From positions 1 through 64,000 of the forward strand of contig DFYY01000029.1 of assembly GCA_002383485.1 (NCBI GenBank): DNA of 64,000 bases. The letters are read 5' to 3'. Below, piece after piece: positions 34,215 through 43,452 of this stretch (position 1 is its first letter; each line of letters starts with the position of its first letter). Below the pieces are notes generated by a model, which worked only from the letters and a program-made list of their open reading frames with translations, searched no databases and had not been told where the DNA came from. The position numbers and the translations under genes are program-made. Source of the stretch: Bacteroidales bacterium UBA4070 (GTDB lineage Bacteria > Bacteroidota > Bacteroidia > Bacteroidales > VadinHA17).

Positions 34215-36617
34215 TTATTTAACCGAAATAAACCTCCTGCGCCTGAACAGGTTATAAGCCACACCGGCAAGGATTATGATGATCACCGGCATCACTGTAT
34301 TTATCAGCTGCCACATCACTCTCCCGCTCTTGATTTTTGCCTGGTCAAGCAGTCTTGGTTTGAGTTCCCTTGAGCGCATTTCAATGAGGCCGTTGTCATT
34401 CACAAGGTAGTTGATGCAGTTCACAAGGAAGTCCTTGTTGCCGAAAATTTGCATCGTATACCTGTCAAGCCCGAGTGCCAGCGGTTCGGGGCTGCCTCCT
34501 GACCAGGAGACCTCGTTCCTGATGATGTCACCGTCAGCGATCACTATCATTCTTGCTGGTTTGCCCAGTGTCACAGCCTGCAGTCCCGGTTCATTCATGA
34601 TGCTTGCCACCATCCTGTTCTCGAAAGCTGAACGGAAGGTCCCTTCCAGCAGTACCGCCACCGGCATCGGGCCTGCATTGAACATCTCGTCTGGAACGGT
34701 TTCAGCAGCCTCTTCAAGCGAGATAAGCATGGGTGGCATGACGGTCCTTGACTCGGGTGAAGTGGTCAGCAGTACAGTCTTCTTCACCCCCGGGTCACGG
34801 CCCACGGTATCGACTGTACCGGTGAACTCACCCTTGACCCTGTTCAGATTCCTGGTGATTGGATGTGACGGCGATGGGCGCAGCAGCGGGTAATAGACCC
34901 AGGGTGTGGGCACGTACTGCGATTCTCCTCCGGGATTTGATACCTTCAGTGGGATAAGCATGCAATCTGCATCCTGCACAATAACCGGGTTGATCCTTGC
35001 GCCGTACCTGAACAGCATGTCACTGACTGAGAGGGGCTTATATAGGGCAACCGTTGCTCCGGCCGCGAGGCTGTCGGCGTTCACCACAACCTCCTCGGCC
35101 AGCCAGAGAACCCGTCCGCCGTTCATGATATACTGGTCAATAATGAACTTGTCCTTCTCGTCAAATACACCACCGGGGGCAGCAATTATGATTGCCGCGT
35201 ACCTGTCAATGATGCCTCTGCGGCCACCGATAACACCCCTGTCAATATTGTAAAACTTTGCCAGCTCCAGTGTCAGATCTGCGACGAATATCTCATCAAG
35301 CTCACCATGCCCCTCGATGAATGCCACCGTACGAACAGTATCAGACGTGGCTGTAGCTATTGCCTGTATGATCTCGTACTCCAGCCCTTCAGTTGAGTGA
35401 AGCAGGTTTGTCTCCGGGGGGAGTGTCGGGTTGTTCCTGAGGAAATTGACAGGTATTACCGTCTCCCCGGCGGTGACTGTGAGTGATGGAAAAATCATCT
35501 TCTGTGTTCTCCCTCCCTCGCCGTCCGAGGCCATTACATTCACAGGTGTCAGTCCCCGGCCCATGAGCTCTGAATGAAGACGGTCACGCTCTTGCCTGTC
35601 AGGCGATTCAGAAGGGTTGATAAAGTCAAATTTTATCTTTCTTCCCGAGGTGATGCGAAACTCATCCAGGTATTGCTCCACGCTTCGTCTCAGCTTTCTG
35701 AAGGCGAATGGCAGTTCACCGTCGAGCCAGACATCAACCTTCACCTCCTCATTTAGTTCCCTCAGTATTAATTTTGTCGGCTCTGCCAGTGTGAACCGTC
35801 TGTCTTCAGTCAGGTCAACGCGGACATGGATAAGTGACATAAGGATGCATGCGGCGCCTGTGGCCCCCAGGATCATAAGTGGTTTTATGATCTTGCTGCG
35901 ACGGAGGGTAATTCTTGCCGCCTCGCAGAAGAGGACGGTGATAAAGATGAAGTAGGCTATGTCACGTATGTCAAGCACTCCCCTGCTTATGGACCTGTAA
36001 TGCTCATTGATCCCCATGGCTGAGACTTCCTCTGCCGCGCCGGAGAGCCCGGGCAGCATGCTCAGGGAGTCAAAGCCCCTGAACATCAGGAAGGAGAGAA
36101 CGGCTGCAATGATGAATGATATTACCTGGTTGGTTGTGAGCGCCGATGCGAATAGTCCGATGGCTGAGTAGGCTGCGGCAAGCATCAGCAGCCCGATAAA
36201 TGATCCTGCCGTGGCACCCCTGTCGAAGTTGCCGGGTGTTTCTCCCAGAACCCATACCGTGATAACGAATACTATTGCGGGAAGAAGCGCCAGGAGCACC
36301 AGGAAGAGCGATGCCAGGAACTTGCCGTAGATCACGGCCCCGTCACCTACCGGACGTGACCAGAGCAGCTCGATGGTTCCCGACTTCCTCTCTTCCGAGA
36401 AGAGCCGCATGGTTACGGCAGGTACGAGGAAGAGGAATAACCATGGGGATAGGACAAAGAGTGGGTCCAGTCCGGCATAGCCGCTGTCGAGCAGGTTCCA
36501 TTGCCCCGGCATAATCCACATGATCAAGCTGTTGGCCAACAGAAAGACAATCATGACGATGTATCCCGTCAGTGAGCTGAAAAAACCGGCTACCTCTTTT
36601 CTGAAGAGAGTGAACAT
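34215..36617 (-). CDS. GldF-GldG fusion (gliding-associated ABC transporter permease and auxiliary protein)
   Basis: This 800-residue protein joins two normally separate gliding genes. Residues about 1-245 are a GldF-type ABC-2 permease with six helices and SEERKSGTIELLWSRP. Residues about 250-800 are GldG-like: a helix, DLTEDRRFTLAEPTK, the ABC-auxiliary domain with FIEGHGELDE, and a C-terminal helix (about 772-792). GldF, GldG and the ATPase GldA form a transporter associated with gliding and T9SS function in Flavobacteria, though its substrate is unknown. No gldA is in the window. It lies 35 nt downstream of the SpoIID-like gene. Confidence 0.88.
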   Translation of the reverse strand: MFTLFRKEVAGFFSSLTGYIVMIVFLLANSLIMWIMPGQWNLLDSGYAGLDPLFVLSPWLFLFLVPAVTMRLFSEERKSGTIELLWSRPVGDGAVIYGKFLASLFLVLLALLPAIVFVITVWVLGETPGNFDRGATAGSFIGLLMLAAAYSAIGLFASALTTNQVISFIIAAVLSFLMFRGFDSLSMLPGLSGAAEEVSAMGINEHYRSISRGVLDIRDIAYFIFITVLFCEAARITLRRSKIIKPLMILGATGAACILMSLIHVRVDLTEDRRFTLAEPTKLILRELNEEVKVDVWLDGELPFAFRKLRRSVEQYLDEFRITSGRKIKFDFINPSESPDRQERDRLHSELMGRGLTPVNVMASDGEGGRTQKMIFPSLTVTAGETVIPVNFLRNNPTLPPETNLLHSTEGLEYEIIQAIATATSDTVRTVAFIEGHGELDEIFVADLTLELAKFYNIDRGVIGGRRGIIDRYAAIIIAAPGGVFDEKDKFIIDQYIMNGGRVLWLAEEVVVNADSLAAGATVALYKPLSVSDMLFRYGARINPVIVQDADCMLIPLKVSNPGGESQYVPTPWVYYPLLRPSPSHPITRNLNRVKGEFTGTVDTVGRDPGVKKTVLLTTSPESRTVMPPMLISLEEAAETVPDEMFNAGPMPVAVLLEGTFRSAFENRMVASIMNEPGLQAVTLGKPARMIVIADGDIIRNEVSWSGGSPEPLALGLDRYTMQIFGNKDFLVNCINYLVNDNGLIEMRSRELKPRLLDQAKIKSGRVMWQLINTVMPVIIIILAGVAYNLFRRRRFISVK

Positions 36618-36651
36618 AGATTCTTGTTTGCTGTAAAATTATCCAAATCTT

Positions 36652-37803
36652 TCATGGCCTTGCAGGCCTCCTGGCATTTTTAATATCCATAATCAGGGTT
36701 CCCGGGTAATAGAACGCAATTATTCTGTCATAGGTCAGCTTCTTTTCTGCCATATGTTTGGCTCCGTCCTGGCAGAGTCCCACACCGTGACCGTATCCCC
36801 TGCCGCTGACCGTTATGCTGTCTCCGGCAGGTGTCATGGAGAACCATGATGAGCGCAGTGCGAAACGAAGCCTTATCTCCTCGGCAGTGACGGTTTTGCC
36901 ATTGATTGTGCGGCTTGCAATGCGGCTTATGGTACTCTGCTGTGCCGGCCAGAGGTTTCCTGCCGTTCCCGGGGTGATTCCTTTCGAGCTGAGGAAACTG
37001 TTCCACTCCTTCCGGGAGATGTTTTTCTTCCATGTTGATGATGCTGAGTAGCTGCACCACGGGTCTTTCACGCTTACCAGGTAGGGATATCCTGCCAGCC
37101 ATACATCGGCCGATGATGCCGTCATTCCTCCGCAGTTACCGTGGAACGCAGCCTCAATGAGCAGGCTGTCCCGGTCAGTGATCACCTTGCCGGCGGTGGC
37201 ACGGCATGCATTCACAATAACAGTGTCGGTCACCACTCCGGGATAGACCTGGCAATGGATATCGTCACACATGTTGTAGCCGTCGAGCTCGTGCCTGTTT
37301 ATATTCCTGTAAATATAGGTGCGGGCAACCACCGCCTGAGCCCTGAAATAGTCGGATGGGCCATATTTACCGGCTTCGGCACGTACCACACCCGGCAGGC
37401 AGTTTTCTGCGGTAGTGATGTTCAGTATCTGCAATGAACCGGGAAAAGGTTTGACCCGGAGCGATCCTTCCAATGTTTTCTGTGGCTCATTGCCCCCCGT
37501 AGCGCGGAGGGTGAAGAGCGAATTCGGGTCACCAGGAGTGAAGGAGAGTGAGTCGGCAGCGCCCATGGTGCCTGAGAGTGTCCTGTAGACAACCCGGTTG
37601 TTGAACAAGGTTACCGCCACAATGTCCCCCTGCATGATTTTCAGTTCACCGGCAGCGTCGTCGTGAAGTATGTAGTGTCCTCTGTCAGCGGTAAAGAAGA
37701 CAGATGCAGGGCGGGTGCGGGCAAAGATACGGATTGATATCTGTGCATAACCGGCAAGTGATGCCAGCAGTAAAAGTATGACGAGTGACGCTCTTCTCTT
37801 CAT
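36652..37803 (-). CDS. SpoIID/LytB-domain protein, exported
   Basis: This 383-residue protein has a signal peptide (about 1-20). The SpoIID domain carries YFRAQAVVARTYI and HCQVYPGV. The signature GRGYGHGVGLCQDGAKHMA lies near the C-terminus. In sporulators SpoIID is a lytic transglycosylase that cuts denuded peptidoglycan strands. The role in non-sporulating Bacteroidota is less clear, probably cell-wall related. It starts 9 nt after lpxB. Confidence 0.87.
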   Translation of the reverse strand: MKRRASLVILLLLASLAGYAQISIRIFARTRPASVFFTADRGHYILHDDAAGELKIMQGDIVAVTLFNNRVVYRTLSGTMGAADSLSFTPGDPNSLFTLRATGGNEPQKTLEGSLRVKPFPGSLQILNITTAENCLPGVVRAEAGKYGPSDYFRAQAVVARTYIYRNINRHELDGYNMCDDIHCQVYPGVVTDTVIVNACRATAGKVITDRDSLLIEAAFHGNCGGMTASSADVWLAGYPYLVSVKDPWCSYSASSTWKKNISRKEWNSFLSSKGITPGTAGNLWPAQQSTISRIASRTINGKTVTAEEIRLRFALRSSWFSMTPAGDSITVSGRGYGHGVGLCQDGAKHMAEKKLTYDRIIAFYYPGTLIMDIKNARRPARP

Positions 37804-37812
37804 CCTGCATTA

Positions 37813-38934
37813 TTATGGTTCAAGGCTGGCTACCATGTCAGCCGCTACTCTCTCCGATGCCCCGCCGCCTCCGAGTATCTCCTTCAGCTCACGGTAGTCT
37901 CTCTTCATAATACCGTGCCTGTATCCGGTAGAGAGGATCTGCGACAGTTCCCTGTGCAGGCTCGTAAGGTTCAGCTCTTTCTGTATCAGCTCCCTGACCA
38001 CCTCCCTGTCCATCACGAGGTTTACCAGGGAGATGAAACGTACTTTTATTACCCATCTTGCCATGGTATAGGTGAGCCGGCTGGTGCTGTAACATACTGC
38101 CTGGGGAACGTCAAACAGCGCTGCCTCGAGGGTAGCAGTGCCTGAAGTCACCAGCGCCGCCTCGGCCACAGCCAGCAGGTCATATGTTCTGCCATTAATG
38201 ATCCTGACCGGGGACCCTTCCGTGCATCTTCCGTAGAGTTCTGCCGGCAGGTGGTCCATAGCCGCAACCACGAACTGGTAATCTGGGAAGGAAGATGCCA
38301 CGGAAGCCATCACCGGCAGAATCCGGCTGACCTCCTGGATCCTGCTGCCCGAGAGAAGCGCTATAACCGGACGACTGTCGAGGTTTAGCGAACTCTTAAT
38401 GGTTTCAGTCCCGGGCGCCTTGCTGCGCCATTCCTCAATGTGGTCAATCAACGGATTGCCCATGAAGATTGCGGGGTAGTCATGACGTCTGTAAAACTCC
38501 TTTTCAAAGGGAAAGATGATATAGAGCCTGTCGACGTAGCGCTTTAGCTTTTCAACCCTTCCTTCGCGCCATGCCCAGAATTTAGGGGAGATGTAGTAGA
38601 AGACCCTGAAACCCGATTCCTTTGCAAAGCGGGCCATCCTCAGGTTAAATCCCGGATAATCGATCAGGATCACCACATCAGGCTTCATCTCACTTACCTG
38701 GCGGCGGCACTCTTTGAAGTTGGCCTTCACCTTCCGGATGTTGGCAAGCACCTCCCATACGCCCATGAAGGCAGTCTCGCGGTAGTGTTTCAGCAACCTT
38801 GCCCCGGCCTCCTGCATCATCTCACCACCCCAGCAGGAGATATCTGCAACCGGGTCAGTCAGACGCAGGTGCTTCACAAGGTTTGAACCGTGTAAATCCC
38901 CTGATGGCTCGCCGGCTATTATAAAGTACTTCAT
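37813..38934 (-). CDS. lpxB: Lipid-A-disaccharide synthase
   Basis: This protein of about 373 residues starts at the ATG giving MKYFIIAGEPSGDLHG, the family-typical N-terminus. A longer frame begins 42 nt upstream inside the preceding gene. GT-B glycosyltransferase features include YISPKFWAWREGR, FPFEKEFY, LLSGSRIQEV and the donor-site region TSGTATLEAAL. It joins UDP-diacylglucosamine and lipid X to form lipid A disaccharide. Confidence 0.95.
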   Translation of the reverse strand: MKYFIIAGEPSGDLHGSNLVKHLRLTDPVADISCWGGEMMQEAGARLLKHYRETAFMGVWEVLANIRKVKANFKECRRQVSEMKPDVVILIDYPGFNLRMARFAKESGFRVFYYISPKFWAWREGRVEKLKRYVDRLYIIFPFEKEFYRRHDYPAIFMGNPLIDHIEEWRSKAPGTETIKSSLNLDSRPVIALLSGSRIQEVSRILPVMASVASSFPDYQFVVAAMDHLPAELYGRCTEGSPVRIINGRTYDLLAVAEAALVTSGTATLEAALFDVPQAVCYSTSRLTYTMARWVIKVRFISLVNLVMDREVVRELIQKELNLTSLHRELSQILSTGYRHGIMKRDYRELKEILGGGGASERVAADMVASLEP

Positions 38935-38935
38935 C

Positions 38936-39232
38936 TCAGAACAGCTTGATCCCGAATACCGTGAAAGCCCATGCAATGGTTATTCCAAGAACCCCTTTTG
39001 AGGCCCGTAGCATCTCGAAACGGTTGAAGATGAGAAAGATGATGATATTGGCGAAGACACAGACACTCATTATTTCAGAGATATTACCCGCTGCCTCAAT
39101 CTTACTGAAATACCCGGGCAGTGAGAGGCCGTGACGGGTGAAGAGAAAGAAGAGGGTAAATGCGATGAGCGGGACAACCATTCCCGCAATCGCTCCTGTC
39201 AGGACATTGTTTAACTTTTGCCTGAGATGCAT
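38936..39232 (-). CDS. Small membrane protein between surE and lpxB
   Basis: This 98-residue protein has three hydrophobic helices (about 9-31, 48-66 and 80-97) and a short polar N-terminus. The gene starts 1 nt after surE and ends 1 nt before lpxB, so it is certainly part of their operon. I do not recognise the family. Confidence 0.8.
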   Translation of the reverse strand: MHLRQKLNNVLTGAIAGMVVPLIAFTLFFLFTRHGLSLPGYFSKIEAAGNISEIMSVCVFANIIIFLIFNRFEMLRASKGVLGITIAWAFTVFGIKLF

Positions 39233-39233
39233 G

Positions 39234-40010
39234 TCAGAGTTTCGATTTCAGGGTTTCCATGAAGCTGTAGGCTGTCATGTCAGTAGTGACCGGCACCACG
39301 GAGACATATCCGTTCTGGATGGCCCAGTCGTCAGTGTCAGAGGCCTCAGGTTCATGATTTATGAAATTGCCTGTCAGCCAGTAGTAGGTTTTGCCGGCGG
39401 GGTCTTTCCGCTTTTCGAACTCCTCCTGCCAGTTGCCCGAGGCCTGGCGTGCAACAACCATTCCCTTTATCTCCGATGCAGGGATGGCCGGGAAGTTTAC
39501 GTTGAGACAAATACCGGTCGGAAGAGGTTCGCGAAGCAACAATGAGCAGATTTTCCGGATATATTCACCGCAGCCTGAGAAGTCAGCCGCAGAGGAGTAA
39601 CTGTTAAGTGAAAAGCCGACTGAGGTGATGTCATAGAGACATCCTTCGAGGGCGGCGGCCATCGTACCGGAATAGAGTATGCTGGCTGATGCGTTAGACC
39701 CATGATTGATGCCTGAGACTATGAGATCCGGCTTGCGGTCCAGCAACTGGTTTACTGCCAGCTTGATCCCGTCCGCAGGCGTGCCGCTGCAGGCATATAT
39801 TCTTTTGTTGTCGTCTTCATCTATAAGTTTGACCCTGAGGGGTTGCTTGACCGTAAGGGCCTGTGACATGGCGCTGCGGCTCTCGGTGGCAGATATAATC
39901 ACCAGCTTGCCGAACTCCTCCATGATCCCGATGAGCGTTTTTATCCCTCCCGCGTAGAGGCCGTCGTCATTGGTAATGAGTATCAGTTTATCGTTTTCTT
40001 CCAGTTTCAT
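39234..40010 (-). CDS. surE: 5'/3'-nucleotidase SurE
   Basis: This 258-residue protein begins with the metal-binding motif ITNDDGLYAGG and continues with APxxxxS-like SATESRSAMSQALT, GTPADGIKLAV and SGINHGSNAS. These match SurE phosphatases, which dephosphorylate nucleoside monophosphates under stress. It is the first gene of surE - membrane protein - lpxB - spoIID-like - gldFG. Confidence 0.95.
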   Translation of the reverse strand: MKLEENDKLILITNDDGLYAGGIKTLIGIMEEFGKLVIISATESRSAMSQALTVKQPLRVKLIDEDDNKRIYACSGTPADGIKLAVNQLLDRKPDLIVSGINHGSNASASILYSGTMAAALEGCLYDITSVGFSLNSYSSAADFSGCGEYIRKICSLLLREPLPTGICLNVNFPAIPASEIKGMVVARQASGNWQEEFEKRKDPAGKTYYWLTGNFINHEPEASDTDDWAIQNGYVSVVPVTTDMTAYSFMETLKSKL

Positions 40011-40070
40011 CCCGATTTTTGTTGATGTGCAAATATAATGATAATGCCTGTGCTTTTAATAGCGGGCCCG

Positions 40071-40102
40071 TTGATGCCGCAAACCTTTTTTCCTTACTTT
40101 TG
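40071..40102 (+). promoter_or_regulatory. pheT promoter (TTG-N21-TACTTTTG)
   Basis: TTG at 40071-40073 and TACTTTTG at 40095-40102 match the Bacteroidota consensus with 21-nt spacing. This supports the start codon at 40133 and rules out the longer frame starting at 40019. Confidence 0.75.
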
Positions 40103-40132
40103 CATGTTAAAAATTCAGATAAAAGTACCGTA

Positions 40133-42583
40133 ATGAAGATTTCTTATAACTGGCTCAGGGAGTATCTTGAATTTGATGCAGGACCGGAGGAGCTTTCATC
40201 TGTTCTGACATCCCTCGGCCTCGAGGTGGAAGGGATGGATGAATGGGTCTCTGTCAGGGGCGGCATGAAGGAGATCGTTGTAGGGAAGGTGTTGACCTGT
40301 GAGAGGCATCCTGATGCTGACCGGCTCAGCGTAACCACTGTTGATACCGGCGGTCCCGAGCCACTGCATATTGTATGCGGAGCACCCAACGTGGCATCAG
40401 GGCAAATGGTTGCCGTTGCACGGACAGGCGCCAGGGTCTTTCACGGTAATGAACAGTTTGAGATCAAAAGGTCAAAGATACGGGGCCAGATCTCTGAGGG
40501 AATGATCTGTGCGGAGGATGAGCTTGGAATAGGCACGGACCATGAAGGTATCATAGTGCTTGACAGCAGCGCCAGGGTGGGCATGCCGGCTGCAGAGTAC
40601 TTCGGGGTCACAACTGACACGGTATTTGAGATAGGCCTGACACCAAACATGATAGACTGCAGCTCACACTACGGGGTGGCACGGGCGCTTGCAGCCTACT
40701 ACAACCTTCAGAAGCCCGTCAGGGCAAAGCTTCCTGAGATCACGGGGCTGAAAAAGGAAACTGACAGCGGCGCCATCAGTGTCACGGTAGAGGCGCCGGA
40801 GGCATGCATTCGCTATTCAGGACTGACGATAAGGGGCATTAAGGTCGGACCATCACCCGTATGGCTTCAGACGAGACTCAGGGCGATAGGGCTTAATCCC
40901 ATCAATAATGTTGTGGACATCACCAATTTCGTTCTTCATGAGACCGGGCAGCCGTTGCACGCATTTGACGCAGCAGCGATAAAGGGAAATACCGTGCGGG
41001 TCAAGCACCTGCCGGAAAAGACAAAATTCGTTACCCTTGACGGTGTGGAGCATACTATCGCGGCCACTGACCTGATGATATGCAACAGTGATGAGGGCAT
41101 GTGCATAGCCGGTGTATTCGGCGGCCTGACATCTGGGGTGACCCAAAATACCACCGATCTGTTCCTCGAGAGCGCCACCTTCAGCCCGGTATCGGTGCGT
41201 CGTACTTCGCGAAGACACGATCTTCGCACCGACGCTTCCTACAGGTTTGAGAGAGGCACTGATCCGGAGATGACACTCTATGCCCTGAAGAGGGCCGCTA
41301 TGCTGGTGAAGGAGATCGCCGGTGGTGAGATTGCCGGTGATATTGTTGACATCTACCCCACCCCGTTGCACAGGGCGGTGGTCAAATTCTCTCTTGACAG
41401 GATGCAACGGCTTATAGGCAAGGAAATACCGGTTGAGACCGTCAAGACGATTCTCTGGAGCCTTGATATACATATAACGAATGAGGAGCAGGGAATACTG
41501 ACCCTGGAGATCCCCACCTACCGTGTCGATGTCACCCGTGAAGCCGACGTCACTGAGGAGGTACTCAGAATCTACGGCTATGACAACATCGGTATCAGCA
41601 GCGAGATGCACTCTATGCTGACACATTCCGAGAAGCCTGACCGTGAGAAGGTGGCCGCAAACATGGCCGAATTGCTGTCAGGCAACGGTTTTTCGGAGAT
41701 CATGTGCAACTCCCTTACTCCGGCAGCCTGGTTTGAGAACACGGGCGACTTTGATGTGAAGGCGATGGTCAGGCTGGCCAATCCGCTCAGCAGTGACCTG
41801 AACGTCATGCGCATGTCACTCCTTCCCGGGATGCTCAATACAATCGCATGGAACATTAACAGGCAGAACGGCAACCTCAGGCTTTTCGAGCTGGGCAATA
41901 CATATGCCGCCAGGGAGGCAAAGAATACTCTCGAGATCACCGACAACTTCGCGGAAACGCAGATGCTGGCAATGGCGCTGACCGGGAATATAAATGAGAA
42001 GCGCTGGAATGCGGCGGAAAATCCCTCAGGATTCTTTCATCTCAAGGGTTATGTGGAGATGGTGCTGTCGCGGTTTGGCATTGCCAGGCGTGATATTGTC
42101 AGCATTGAGGAGAACCGCGGATGGTTCGCCGAAGGTATGAGATACACCGCCGGAAGCCTCGATGTGGCATCCTTCGGGAAAATCTCCAGGAAATTTCTTG
42201 CCATGTTCGACATCAGGCAGGATGTCTTCTACGGTGAGATCATCTGGGAGAACGTCATCAGGCTGATCAAGGCACGTACAATCCGCTTCAGCGAACTGCC
42301 GAAGTACCCGTGGGTACGGCGTGACCTGGCACTGCTGCTTGACAAATCAGTCAGGTTCAGCCAGATACGCGATCTGGCCTTTAAGACCGAAAGAAATATT
42401 CTACAGGAAGTTGATCTCTTTGACCTGTATGAAAGTGAGTCGATCGGAAAGGACAAAAAATCATATGCTGTCAGTTTCATACTGCGTGACGAGAGGCAGA
42501 CACTGACTGAGAAGAATATAGAGAAGACAATGGGCGCCCTGGTGAAAGCCTTCGGGCGCGAGTTCGGGGCCACGCTGAGATGA
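40133..42583 (+). CDS. pheT: Phenylalanine-tRNA ligase beta subunit
   Basis: This protein of about 816 residues starts MKISYNWLREYLEF. Domains in order are an N-terminal region with the OB-fold tRNA-binding domain (about 40-155), the B3/B4 editing domain, the B5 domain, a catalytic-like core, and the C-terminal anticodon-binding FDX-ACB domain (YPWVRRDLALLLD onward). It forms the alpha2-beta2 enzyme that charges tRNA-Phe. pheS is not in the window. The stop overlaps the prenyltransferase start (ATGA). Confidence 0.97.
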   Translation: MKISYNWLREYLEFDAGPEELSSVLTSLGLEVEGMDEWVSVRGGMKEIVVGKVLTCERHPDADRLSVTTVDTGGPEPLHIVCGAPNVASGQMVAVARTGARVFHGNEQFEIKRSKIRGQISEGMICAEDELGIGTDHEGIIVLDSSARVGMPAAEYFGVTTDTVFEIGLTPNMIDCSSHYGVARALAAYYNLQKPVRAKLPEITGLKKETDSGAISVTVEAPEACIRYSGLTIRGIKVGPSPVWLQTRLRAIGLNPINNVVDITNFVLHETGQPLHAFDAAAIKGNTVRVKHLPEKTKFVTLDGVEHTIAATDLMICNSDEGMCIAGVFGGLTSGVTQNTTDLFLESATFSPVSVRRTSRRHDLRTDASYRFERGTDPEMTLYALKRAAMLVKEIAGGEIAGDIVDIYPTPLHRAVVKFSLDRMQRLIGKEIPVETVKTILWSLDIHITNEEQGILTLEIPTYRVDVTREADVTEEVLRIYGYDNIGISSEMHSMLTHSEKPDREKVAANMAELLSGNGFSEIMCNSLTPAAWFENTGDFDVKAMVRLANPLSSDLNVMRMSLLPGMLNTIAWNINRQNGNLRLFELGNTYAAREAKNTLEITDNFAETQMLAMALTGNINEKRWNAAENPSGFFHLKGYVEMVLSRFGIARRDIVSIEENRGWFAEGMRYTAGSLDVASFGKISRKFLAMFDIRQDVFYGEIIWENVIRLIKARTIRFSELPKYPWVRRDLALLLDKSVRFSQIRDLAFKTERNILQEVDLFDLYESESIGKDKKSYAVSFILRDERQTLTEKNIEKTMGALVKAFGREFGATLR

Positions 42584-43452
42584 AGAAGCTGCTTGGCAGA
42601 ACGAATGATTACCTCTCGCTGGTCAGGTTCAGTCACACTGTCTTCGCGATGCCTTTTGCCCTTGCCGGTTACTTTATCGGGGCAACGGAGCCGGGTTACG
42701 GATTTTCACTCAGGACTTTCCTGCTTGTTCTTGCCTGCATGGTATTCGCACGGAGTGCGGCCATGGCATTCAACCGGTGGGCCGATTACCACTTTGACGC
42801 GCTGAATCCCCGTACCGCAGTGCGCGAAATCCCCTCAGGGAGGATTTCGCGCCGTCAGGCGCTTATCTTCGTCATAGCCAGTTCGGTGCTGTTCATTCTG
42901 GCCACTGCCTTCCTGAACAGGCTGACGCTTATTCTGTCACCAGTTGCCCTGCTGGTGGTGCTGGGGTACAGCTATACCAAGCGGTTCACTCCGCTCTGCC
43001 ACCTGGTGCTGGGACTGGGACTAAGCCTGGCACCGATAGGAGCATACATTGCCGTCACAGGCTCATTTGCGCTTCTTCCCCTGATATACTCTTTCACCGT
43101 CCTCACCTGGGTCAGCGGCTTTGATATTATCTATTCCCTGCAGGATGACCAGTTTGACCGCGAAACAGGACTGTATTCTATCCCTGCAGTAATGTCACGT
43201 GGGAAGGCTCTGGCCTTGTCAACGGCACTGCACGCGGTTTCCGTTGCCCTCGTGATGGCTGCGGGTTTCCTGGGAGATGCCGGGTGGATCTATTGGAGCG
43301 GTGCTGCAATCTTCATTGGCCTGCTTGTATACCAGCACCTGATTGTAAAAGCTGACGATCTGAGCAGGGTAAACCTGGCCTTCGGCACAACCAACGGCAT
43401 TGCCGGAGTAATATTCGGGGTGGCTGTTATGCTTGACCTGCTTCTGCTCTAG
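42580..43452 (+). CDS. UbiA-family prenyltransferase, probably MqnP-like
   Basis: This 290-residue protein has about eight helices and the two aspartate-rich Mg-prenyl-diphosphate motifs, NRWADYHFDALNPRT and YSLQDDQFDRETG. These mark UbiA-family aromatic prenyltransferases. With mqnA in the same window, the futalosine-pathway prenyltransferase (MqnP-like) is more likely than ubiquinone synthesis. It is coupled to pheT by a 4-nt overlap and converges with the DUF3078 gene. Confidence 0.8.
   Translation: MKKLLGRTNDYLSLVRFSHTVFAMPFALAGYFIGATEPGYGFSLRTFLLVLACMVFARSAAMAFNRWADYHFDALNPRTAVREIPSGRISRRQALIFVIASSVLFILATAFLNRLTLILSPVALLVVLGYSYTKRFTPLCHLVLGLGLSLAPIGAYIAVTGSFALLPLIYSFTVLTWVSGFDIIYSLQDDQFDRETGLYSIPAVMSRGKALALSTALHAVSVALVMAAGFLGDAGWIYWSGAAIFIGLLVYQHLIVKADDLSRVNLAFGTTNGIAGVIFGVAVMLDLLLL

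Noticed and set aside
40019..40132. N-terminal extension of pheT from an upstream ATG
   Set aside because: The extension crosses a good TTG-N21-TACTTTTG promoter and has no family likeness. The start at 40133 gives the standard N-terminus.
40853..41626. A 257-codon minus-strand frame inside pheT
   Set aside because: It is fully antisense to conserved pheT domains and shows no family likeness.
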